Source: Epiperipatus broadwayi (Eukaryota; Onychophora; Udeonychophora; Euonychophora; Peripatidae). Taken from it: a stretch of DNA of 64,000 bases. The notes beneath the pieces were generated by a model, which ran no database searches, was not told where the DNA came from, and saw only the letters and a list, made by a program, of their open reading frames with translations. A program made the translations under genes and the position numbers. Location of the stretch: positions 3,800,501 through 3,864,500 of the forward strand of contig JAQFVV010000072.1 of the NCBI GenBank assembly GCA_028023455.1. Reading direction: 5' to 3'. This document shows, piece by piece, positions 37,459 to 46,633 of this stretch (position 1 is its first letter; each line of letters begins with the position of its first letter).

Positions 37459-37737
37459 TACCATTTACACCTTCTTAGACACTTCTTCAATACTTTTATT
37501 TGTATTATTTGTATTACACTAACAGTTTTGACTGTCCTGCAGTCATCATCAGAGCTACAATATTCAAATATGTAATTATACAATTATTACACTTATCCAT
37601 ATATTGATATACATAATTAATACACAATATAAACAAAAATAATTATACATTTTAATATTTTACAAATATTTTGTTAGTGTAATACAAATAATACAAATAA
37701 AAGTATTGATAAAGTGTCTAAGAAGGTGTAAATGGTA
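37459..37737. mobile_element. Foldback element with hammerhead-like core (family G)
   Basis: The arms 37459-37527 and 37672-37737 are near-perfect inverted copies (ACCATTTACACCTTCTTAGA and its complement; TTTGTATTACACTAACA and its complement). The HHR-like core lies on the minus strand just inside the left arm, at 37513-37565. The spacer is AT-rich. Confidence 0.65.
37513..37565 (-). ncRNA. Hammerhead-like motif (family G)
   Basis: The minus strand reads CTGATGA (37552-37546), then a strong stem II TGACTG/CAGTCA with loop CAGGA. AAAC follows where GAAAC is expected, then TGTTAG. Stem I pairing is weak (about three pairs). It could be a decayed ribozyme or a chance match to the core. Confidence 0.4.
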
Positions 37738-38659
37738 TTTATTACAAATGTAAGCTTTCAAATGATAAACAATCTAAAAATTAATATTTGAACTTTGCAA
37801 AATATATAAATAAGTTATTGAATTCTTAACTATAACATGGCACTTTTTGCAATTGGACATAATGCTGTCTACTCATAAAGATTGTAGAGCAAAACATTTA
37901 TTTGAATTCTATTTTTAAAATAAAAATGAGTTTTAGTTTAGACATCTTTAAAGAATGAAAAAAATATTTTCAAATTCAAAATTAAATTTATTATTATTAA
38001 AATTATAAAATAAAAAAAAACATTTCTTTACTAGTGTTTATAAAAGTCATTTTTGTTAGCTAGTAAGAATTACTTCTCCTTTGCCATACCTTTGCTTTTA
38101 GTGGTTTTTCTTAAAAATAAATATTTTACAAATATATTGCATAAATAAATTTAAATATGTAAACAAATTACTAAAAATTACAATTTTTTTTTGAAAAGAC
38201 ATATTCAAAAGCTGCCTTCAAGACAAACAATCCATCTATCAGAATTTGTCACTTGAATTGGAATCAAAATGGAACATTTGTCAGCTTGTTTCATGAGCAA
38301 ATTTTTTATTCTAATTTTCTAGAAGTCTATATGATATGGATATGTTCAGATTTTTAAAAACTTAATAATTGTAATATAATTTCTATGCAAAAAAGCTGTG
38401 TATGGGAATCTAATGTTGTAGATAACTCCAAAATAACAAAGAAAAGCCAAACACAATAGTAGCGCCACTGTAACATCCATAACATTTCAAAATGAGCAAT
38501 TTTGTAGTTACTAAATAAAAACATGTTAAATGTATATGGGAGTGAGTAGATGATATTATAGATGATTGGTATTTGTTTAGAATTGTATTTATATGAATGT
38601 TTTTGTTATTAGTTTTTACTTGAGAAGGTTTATTTGTATAATAGATGAAATCATAGATA
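37738..38659. other. AT-rich intergenic sequence
   Basis: No supported feature. Confidence 0.45.
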
Positions 38660-39040
38660 ACAGGGGGAAAAATTAATGATAGTGGATTTGAACTCAGACT
38701 TGCAAGCTCCCTTTGTCATTCATTCCATGTTATACAGCCAATACCCATGACCACATACATACAAAAAAGATAAATGATGTCCAATATACATATTTAGTGC
38801 TGAATCTGCACTTGTCAGTTGACCCAGATCATCTGGTTCAGCATGAAATACATATATTAGAGATCATTTTCTTTTTCACATGATCTTGACCAACTGATGA
38901 GTGCTAGTTCAGCATAAAATACGTATATTGGAGATCATTTATCTTTTTCACATGTATGTGATCATTTGTATCAGTTGTACAAGATGGAGTGAATGATAAA
39001 AGGGAGCTTGAAAGTCTGGGTTCAAATTTCCTACAATTAC
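38660..39040. mobile_element. Family D hammerhead element, inverted pair plus partial direct repeat
   Basis: The left arm (minus) runs from GGATTTGAACTCAGACTTGCAAG to an HHR remnant near 38790-38830. The right side holds first a 3' half-ribozyme (38832-38872), then a complete one at 38881-38937. It ends in GAGCTTGAAAGTCTGGGTTC, which mirrors the left end. The word GGGTTCAAATTTCC is box B-like. Confidence 0.7.
38881..38937 (+). ncRNA. Hammerhead ribozyme motif (family D)
   Basis: Distal stem I is TGATC/GATCA (5 bp) and proximal stem I is CCAA/TTGG. CTGATGA is at 38894-38900. Stem II is GTGCT/AGCAT with a wobble-like end pair. AAAA replaces GAAA at 38916-38919, and stem III is ATACGTAT. The G12 change is expected to abolish cleavage, yet the stems are well kept. 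Confidence 0.6.
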
Positions 39041-39058
39041 ATCTAGCTTAAAAGTATA

Positions 39059-39490
39059 TTAAAGATCAGCCTTTTCAAGCTATTGTGCATGTGCTTTTTA
39101 CGAGTGTTAATAATAAACCAATACTTTCATTCCCAACATAAGATATAGTATTTATGAAAGAATAAAATGAATCCACTTATTCTTTCCAACCCAAATGCTT
39201 ATATATGGGCAAATCTTAAGTACTGGAAATGAAAGCGTGAGGATAGACCACTCACTTTAAATTACTATTTACAATGTCTGAATGAATGACATTGACAAAA
39301 TTATCTAGAATTTATTAAACATCACTCACTTAAGATTTGCCCATATATAAGCATTTGGGTTGGGAAGAATAAGTGGATTCATTTTATTCTTTCATAAATA
39401 CTATATCTTGTGTTGGGAATGAAAGTATTCGTTTATTATTAACACTCGTAAAAAGTGCATGCACAGTAGCTTGAAAAGGCTGATCTTTAA
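39059..39490. mobile_element. Long palindromic MITE-like element with TTAA ends
   Basis: The arms are 39059-39221 and 39328-39490, about 163 bp each, nearly identical inverted copies around a spacer of about 106 bp. Both outer ends are TTAA, the target used by piggyBac-type elements, although TTAA could equally be part of the arm. A diverged single-arm fragment lies at 63053-63115. Confidence 0.7.
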
Positions 39491-40869
39491 CGTATTACAA
39501 TTTATAAAACATAGCGCTATAAAAATAAATGCTTACTTAAAAGTATATGTAATATACTTGCATTTAAACAGAGAGAAAAACTGTTTAAAAATGTGCAATT
39601 TGTTAATATTTCAATTATCATATTTTTATTATACTTTGATATACATATGTATCAAATACAGATCAAATTAGGTACTATCGATATAATACTGTTAATCTTA
39701 GTTCCTAATGCTTTTCTGGATTAATGATTTGTACTGGTTTAACCCTTTAGGAAAGTATTTTTTTAAAGCTCTGGTGATAATTTTTATTAAAGTTCAACAT
39801 CTGATTTAATATCAACCTTTATTCTGTATTAATTAAATTCAATAAATTGGATTTGATAGTAATTTAAATTTACAAACAAATACATTATAAAAAAGCATAT
39901 TTGATGATTGAAAATGTTTATAAAAAATAGAGTACACAATGAGAACAAAGTACTTTCTTCTCTTCCCATTGGAGTACAACTGAATTAGCAATAAAAGAAA
40001 ATTTACTAAAATCTTTGCTGAATAAAAACTATTTTCAAAATAAGAATGAATAAATGAGAAACTATCAAATATCTTTTTAAATTTCACTATTTACAAATTT
40101 TAAAATATTTCAAATGCTTCTAGTACTGTCTTTGTAAATGCATTTATTAATCACTTTCAAAAAAAGCTGCAATATTATGAATCACTATTTTCATTGGTAG
40201 CAATCAAATTTATTAACTTCTGTTTTTAAAAATAAAACATATACAAATAAAATCATAGTGTATACATGTACTCCCTTGGTCTTTAATAATTATTATAATC
40301 TTATTATGTAAGAATAATCATTAAACCTACCCAACAAATGAATTATTTTGCCAAATCCAAAAATCTTCTCAAACTACTCTTACAGATGCACATTAAACAG
40401 GATAACAGTGAACTAAATCTACCAAGTAATAATGGATGGAGTTAAAAGATTTTCATGATTATTGTTTCTAAAAAATACTGATCTCTTCAGATTTTTTAAA
40501 ACTAATATATCAAAACCACATTAATTTCATTTTGTAATGTTGTTTAAGCATGAAAACCAGAAAAATAACATTAAAGTTTGCACAAAAAAGGATATTTAAA
40601 GAGAAAAAACTACTAGCACCATCTCCAAACAAATAGGCACAGTAAAAAACTCGTCTATGTACTGAAAAGTTAAAAATAATTTAGCAATTCATTTCTTATT
40701 TCTTTCGCTTGTATACTGATTACCATCTTTTTTTAATTCCCTAAAACTTATTTTTTAAAAGCTGTTACAGACTTTGTTACCTATCTTAGAATTACCTCAT
40801 TCCCCCACACCAATTCCATCTTCCAAAATATTTCTCAATTTGTAAAATATCATGAGTGAAAATTATTAA
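39491..40869. other. AT-rich intergenic sequence
   Basis: Small ORFs at 39459-39671 and 39839-40087 are leucine/phenylalanine-rich without motifs. No supported feature. Confidence 0.45.
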
Positions 40870-41150
40870 AGTAAAGGTGTGTCATCGTATCTAAGCTTCT
40901 AAACTAATAAATGATTAGTAATAATTATTACGGTATTTATCTGGGGAGGATGGAATCAAAGTTGTATGTTCAGTAAGTTTAGTACCTCCACAAAAAACTG
41001 TAATAATTTGCTATTGTTAAATGCAGAACAATGATAATGGAGATATGAAAAATTGTGAGCTGGGCCCAGGGAAGAGTGCTGATTCAGCATCAAATGCATC
41101 CTGGGAATCATTTGGCTTTTTTCAGATGACTCTTATCATGCAATTAAAGT
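40870..41150 (+). mobile_element. Family E hammerhead repeat, degenerate
   Basis: The family body (AAATGATTAGTAATAATTATT, AATCAAAGTTGTATG, ACTGTAATAATTTGCTAT) leads into an HHR remnant at 41053-41107. Stem II GTGCTGATTCAGCAT and stem III ATGCATC are kept, but CTGATGA reads GGGAAGA and GAAA reads CAAA. Confidence 0.6.
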
Positions 41151-41428
41151 ATATCTAGCAAAATAAAAAATATTATAAATATATTCAAAACAGTAAACCT
41201 GGAAAATAGTGAAGTACATAAGTTAATTAAACCATGTGTAAAAAATATATATACATAGAATGTGTTTATTATATTGAATACATGTAATTTTATAAAATAC
41301 ATTACACCCGGGTCTCATTTTATGCGGATTTATTTAATGCGATTTTGAAGTTATGCGATTCATGTTTCTTCTTAATATCTTTGTATGCAGTTTTCTTTTA
41401 TGCAATAAAAAATATTAGCTCAGAAATC

Positions 41429-41511
41429 GAACTCTGATAATGCACTATTACTTTAAATATTATAAATTGTGTGCACTCACACATCATATTAAAAGTAATA
41501 GTGCATTATTG
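41429..41511. repeat. Perfect-looking hairpin of about 26 bp per arm
   Basis: GATAATGCACTATTACTTT and its complement AAAGTAATAGTGCATTATT surround a loop of about 31 nt within the pogo-like element. Confidence 0.65.
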
Positions 41512-41650
41512 GAGTTCAACTTCCATCTAATAATTTCAATATTTTCAGCACTTTATAATAAATAGTACTGTAATAGATTTTATGCAATAAAGAAGTTCAG
41601 AATTCACTTAAAATCAGGATTTCCCCATTTTATATACAAACATTAAATTT

Positions 41651-41953
41651 TACAAGATTATAATGTAAATCTGTTCAAACGTTATAGATGCCTATACTAT
41701 GCATATTGTTGTTTTTGCATTTTAAATCACATTCTATTTTTGCTTTTTAAAAAAAAGAGTATGTAATCAATTAATCATTTAGTGTCCACAAGTAATAATT
41801 TTTACAAGATTATAATGTAAATCTGTTCAAACATTATAGATGCCTATACTATGCATATTGTTGTTTTTGCATTTTAAATCACATTCTATTTTTGCTATTT
41901 AAAAAAAGAGTACGTAATCAATTAATCATTTAGTGTCCGCAAGTTTATTTTTA
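41651..41953. repeat. Tandem duplication of about 152 bp
   Basis: TACAAGATTATAATGTAAAT begins at 41651 and 41803. The two copies differ at only a few positions, so this is a recent duplication inside the older element. Confidence 0.85.
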
Positions 41954-42387
41954 AAAAATGAGTAACAGTGTTGGGCACAATTAAATTTGACAATTAAAAA
42001 TTAAAATCTGATTTTTAATTGTAATAATAAACAATTTAAAAATTATGTAATGTAATCTGAAATTAATGTGATCGTGAAACTATGAAATTTGATTTTTAAA
42101 CGGAATTGAAAAGTAAAAAATTAAAGACAAAAATAAGAATTTAATTTTTGTTAGTTTTAATTAAATTATGCCCAACAGCAGTGGGCAGATGTCTTTTTAT
42201 TATCATAAGTCTAAGTTCTTATTTTTATTTTAAACTTTTAGTTTACCCTAATGGAGAGGAAAAAACACTCAAGAAAGTGAATTTCTTTGGAAACAAAAAT
42301 TTCAATTTTAGATCGCTTAGCGAAATGGGAAGGATCAACAGCAATTGGAAAACATTTGTTAGGGCGAATCCACTATAAGAGCAATTT

Positions 42388-42575
42388 ATTGGGATTTAGA
42401 TATAAAGGCCATAGAGTTGACAAAGATTATGTTGTGGAAATAGAATGGAGCAGAATATGGAAAAACTTAGACTGGGAAATGTAAAATATAGTAGCTAACA
42501 GGTTTCTCTGGGCATAATTGCTGAGAGATTCTTGACTTCATTTAAGGAGAAGCTACAGTACATCACATCATCACA
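42388..42575 (+). pseudogene. LINE 3'-end fragment
   Basis: This matches the 3' end of the LINE at 7.7-10.4 kb (GGCCATAGAGTTGACAAAG, GCTAACAGGTTTCTCTGGGC, AAGGAGAAGC), ending in an ACATCACATCATCACAT tail. It is severely 5'-truncated and inserted in the pogo-like element. Confidence 0.8.
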
Positions 42576-42945
42576 TGACAAATCTGATGTCTCAAATAGT
42601 GATAATGATTAAAATACTGTACATGTATGAAAACAATATAAATTACGCATAAAAACATGTTGTTTTGAATAAAATTAAATACTGTAGTTAATAAAAAAAG
42701 TAAAAAAAGTTTGTCTTCTGTCAATTTTTTTCAAATTTGGAATTTTTTATTAGTCATATTTTATTTTCCTTTTTTTTTTTTATGCGAATTTTCAAGTAAT
42801 TTTACATTGTTGCTTTGCTTTTAGGTGATTTTTTTGGAAAATTACAGTACCTATCCCCCATTTTTCAAGGTAAGTTAAGTCTATTTTTGTGCGATTTCTT
42901 TTGTGCGCATTTTCTGGGAACCTATTTAAACAAGACCCAGGTGTA

Positions 42946-43329
42946 TTTAAATTTCTGTAGTCATTGAATTTTTTTTCCCATTTAAATACAATTATTAAAA
43001 TATAAGTAGAGTATATTTATTTTAATTGGATTCCCCCTGTAACTGTCAGCACACCTATCTGTCATGCTCACAATGGAGTTATGAGATAAAAATAAATGAA
43101 TCTTGAAATTGTTTTCAAGTAGTTAACTCACAGCAATTAAGCTAGATATCTAGTACTGATTAATAAATGGATCTGTTTTTAGTTAATGTAAATTGGTAAG
43201 ATATGTAGTGATGCTCTGCTGGTAAATCAAAAATATAATTAGAATACAAAACAGTCTTGCCTAATGATGGAGATAACATATTCCAATGGGTATCAAATGC
43301 ACTGTGATTCTAATTATCATCATCATTTT
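42946..43329. other. Intergenic sequence, nothing recognised
   Basis: No supported feature. Confidence 0.4.
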
Positions 43330-43700
43330 TGACAGCATACCAATATAGATAGAATGAATGTTTTTCCAAGTTTAATTCAAATTTTCTGACCCGTAGCAAC
43401 TTTTCTCCACATATCAACAAACTTCCTTATTTCATCCATCCATCTCACATGATTTCTTTACAGGTCATTTTCAATCTCGAGGAATCCAGCTTAAGGTTTA
43501 ACTGTCCATTTATTATCATCTCTTCTAGCAATATGTCCAGTCCAATTCCACTTCAGTCTCTTAATTCTTTTAATGAAAGCCAGTGTTATTAATTTCTTTT
43601 CTACCCATGCATTATACTTTTGATCATTTCTTGATACTCCTATTATACATTTTTTTCACACTTTCTTGAATTGTATGCAATGTCTATATTGCTCTTCTGT
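43330..43700 (-). pseudogene. RTE-like LINE relic: C-terminal region
   Basis: The minus strand reads IKRIKRLKWNWTGHIARRDDNKWTV in a single frame. This is the clearest copy of the LKWRWAGHIAR...DNRW block in the window. Neighbouring sequence is decayed. Confidence 0.75.
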
Positions 43701-45320
43701 TAAGGTTACATACAGTCTTGAATCTTTAAGAACTGGCAAATATAGCTATTAAAATCATTACTTTTTGAAACACAAGATATATTTCTTTTTTAATATTGTT
43801 ACTTCTACTGAATAAGCTCATATTTTAATTCTATGATTAATTTCATCCATTATGTTTGTTTGTATTCATAATCTTATCAAAATAAATTCATTTGTTAACT
43901 TCTAATTCATGATTGTAATAATAATTACTAATAAAAACTTTAAATTTAATCTGATATTGACAACAAAAATCTATTTCATTATCATTTTAGTCTAGCGCCA
44001 TCTATTTTTAGGATAAGGTAATCAATTAATAGATACCAGAAGGTAATGAATGTACTTGCAGATATCAATGCACATTTTGAATCCAAGCTTTGGTAAGTGT
44101 GAAATTCACCACATTCGTTTCTCTTTCATTAATAACCATTCTTTCTATTGTTTTATTTAATCCTTTCTTAGTTCTGTTTAAATGAAATGATCCAGAGTAC
44201 ATTAGCTTAATTTTTTTTATGCTTGAATAAATTGTAGGATATATTTTTAGAAACAAAAAAAAAACAACACAATTATGATTATAAACAAGTTGTAAAATCA
44301 ATTAGTTGTATCTTTTTTCGCTTTGTTGGCGCTACATGCGCGTTTCGTGTGCTCATTTGATGACGTGTTATTTTCTTTCTTTACTGTCATAAAAACTATA
44401 AGGATGACATCAACCAAAATACTATCATTTTATAGCTCAATGTCTTAGCTTTCAAATGATCTTTATCTCAAAAAAATCGGCTGAAATTTGGATTTTTGGC
44501 AACAGTTTTAATTGACCATAGTATTTATTTTTTTTGTTTTTTTTTTTGATAATTTTTGTACTTATCACGAAGCGATAAAAGACAAAAAATGATTTACGGG
44601 CTGCAAGTGAAAATTTCTCTGGTGTTATTCACAAACAAGGCCTACAATAGAGCTTCAACATAATTTTCTCGCAAGTAAAATTTAAAATTTTTTTTTTAAT
44701 TTTTCAAAAAATTTTTAGTTATTAATTTTAGTTTGTAATTAGTGTGTGTTAATTTGTAGTTATATATGCTCATATAGAATTCATATCTATTGAAAACTTA
44801 GTGTGTGTTTGTAGTTATATATTTATTTATTTATGCTCATATAGAGTTCATATCTATCATAATTTTCTAACGTTCTACCTATACTTTTTGAAAATCATTA
44901 ATTATGTTTATATAATATGGTTTACAAGTACTGAGTTATAAAACTAATGATCAAATGTATACAAACATTGCATACACAAACACATAATCAAATTCTGATT
45001 CTTGTTAATGTTTTTGATTATTCTTGTTCATGCTTTGTTTTTGCTATATGTTTCATAACATTATTTTCAAGTCTATAGCTAACAAATGAACTATATGCAA
45101 ATAAATTATATCTATGTGGTACAATAAATATAACAAGATAGCATCACTTCTGTGCATAAAGAATATAAACATCACTGATGTACACAAAAAAATATAAAAT
45201 GAAGAGATGAAACTCATTTTATCAGTGATATAGACAGTAGCCTACAATTTCTAGTTTAGATAGACAAGAAGCCAATTGCTATGATGATTTCTTTTGTATC
45301 TTTTATTAGGATGAATCTTT
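43701..45320. other. AT-rich intergenic sequence with a short direct repeat
   Basis: TTAGTGTGTG...GTAGTTATATA followed by TGCTCATATAGA...TTCATATCTAT occurs twice at about 44738-44860. No other feature. Confidence 0.5.
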
Positions 45321-45330
45321 TTCTTTATAG

Positions 45331-45426
45331 ACGCCTTTGACATTTAGAACATTTGGGGTACAAGATAAAAATGAAGAAGTCATCTCCGACTTCTTTTGGA
45401 GATTGTGAAGCTATAGATTATCTCAG
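45331..45426 (+). other. Exon-like segment (possible host exon)
   Basis: TTTTTCTTTATAG precedes the segment (a good 3' splice site with polypyrimidine tract) and it ends CAG followed by GTAAGA (a good 5' splice site). Its 96 bases are locally less AT-rich. The first frame reads TPLTFRTFGVQDKNEEVIS then DFFWRL and a stop at 45406-45408. It is therefore not an open internal coding exon: it could be a terminal or untranslated exon, a non-coding RNA exon or chance. No homology recognised. Confidence 0.25.
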
Positions 45427-45872
45427 GTAAGACATGTTATACATGTTTAGAAAGATAATTTTGTGAGGAATAGAAAGAAATTATCACTGAAGATGTATTT
45501 TGAATTTTAGTTAATGTTAATTTCCAAATTATGAACAAACAATAAAATAATAATTATTTCAGATGTGAAAATTTCTTTTTTACCTTATTTTTTATATAGT
45601 TATCACTATTTATTATATGTCTATTGTTTTCCTTAATTTTTCTAGTTTCTAGCAATGTAATTGTTTTTGCTCTAACATAATTAAAACTGAAGTTATTGTA
45701 AAAATTGTGTCTCATGCCAGTATTTTAAAAAATTCAATATGGCGGCTTGAGGCTGAAGTAGGTATAAAATATTTAACATATAATATAGAGAGTGTACCAA
45801 TAGCTCAAACAAACTCTTAATTGATAAGTGCAGTTAGAGAAAATATTTAAAATCTCTATTTGGAATGTTCTT

Positions 45873-45925
45873 ATCCCCAGACCAATTGGTTTCAAGATTA
45901 TGGCTCACCTCAGTGAGGAGCTTGA
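45873..45925 (-). ncRNA. Hammerhead-like motif (family B, left arm)
   Basis: The minus strand has stem I TCCTCA/TGGGGA, CTGAGGTGAGCC in the core position, CTTGAAACC, a stem III palindrome ACCAATTGGT and C at the cleavage position (45880). The core differs from CTGATGA (including loss of the A9 equivalent), so activity is doubtful. Confidence 0.45.
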
Positions 45926-46414
45926 ACATTCAGACACTAGATCTAAAATATCAACTCAAAAACCAGCACTTATTCAATAAGTAATATTTAAGTAGAAACT
46001 CTGCAATTTTTGGACATGAAAATGTCTTTAATTCCAGCTATCTAACTTAAATAGCCATATGGGACTGAACTAAATTCAGATCTACATATTAATAGCCTTA
46101 TTATTGCCAAGCCCTTAAAGGTAAAATTATAGTTTTCAAAAAAGTTCTCTATATTACCTGTTTGTAAATACAAGCTTATAAAAGTAATGTCATGTTATAT
46201 TTGACTTGCTTTTTTGATTATTATAATTTTACCTTTAAGGGCTTGGCAATAATAAGGCTATTAATATATGGTAGATCTGAATTAGTTTCAGTCCCATATG
46301 GCTATTTAAGTCAGATAGCTGGAATTAAAGACATTTTCATGTCTGAAAATTGCAGTATTACTTATTGAAAAAGTGCTGGTTTTTGAGTTATTTTAGATCT
46401 AGTGTCTGGATGTT

Positions 46415-46470
46415 CAAGCTCCTCACTGAGGTGAACCAAAAGCTCGAAACCACTTGGTCTGGGGATAAGA
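46415..46470 (+). ncRNA. Hammerhead-like motif (family B, right arm)
   Basis: Stem I is TCCTCA/TGGGGA, the core CTGAGGTGA is altered as in the left arm, and GAAA is at 46446-46449. Stem III is ACCA-CT-TGGT (4 bp), followed by C46459 at the predicted cleavage position. Stems I and III are preserved while the core is not. Confidence 0.45.
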
Positions 46471-46633
46471 ACATTCCAGATAGAGATTTTAGATATTTTC
46501 TCTAACCGCACTTATCAATTAAGAGCTTGTTTGAGCTATTGGTACACTCTCTATATTACATGTTTGCAAACACAAGCTTATAAAAGTAATATCACGTTAT
46601 ATATGACTTGCTTTTTTGATTAAAATATTTAAC

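Larger units (their letters stand above)
41303..42945. mobile_element. pogo/Tigger-like DNA transposon relic with TA duplication
   Basis: The ends are CACCCGGGTCT (41305) and AGACCCAGGTG (to 42943), inverted copies with one mismatch. Each is flanked by TA (41303-41304, 42944-42945). The adjacent TTTTATGCGGATTTATTTAATGCG resembles Tigger-type subterminal sequence, and the right end has matching GTGCGATTTCTTTTGTGCGC. Mariner/pogo elements duplicate TA. No transposase ORF survives. A LINE 3' end (42388-42575) has inserted inside, and an internal segment is duplicated. Confidence 0.65.
45765..46633. mobile_element. Family B hammerhead element, inverted pair with 13-bp target-site duplication
   Basis: TAAAATATTTAAC occurs at 45765-45777 and 46621-46633. 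The 843-bp insert has a minus arm (45778 to about 46135) and a plus arm (about 46205-46560) sharing CATATGG...TTTAAGT...GATAGCTGGAATT and GATCTAGTGTCTG words. The plus side also has a direct repeat: CTCTATATTAC...AAGCTTATAAAAGTAAT at 46147 and 46549, a period of about 402 bp. So it combines a tandem partial dimer with an inverted copy, a layout typical of Penelope-like insertions. Confidence 0.8.
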
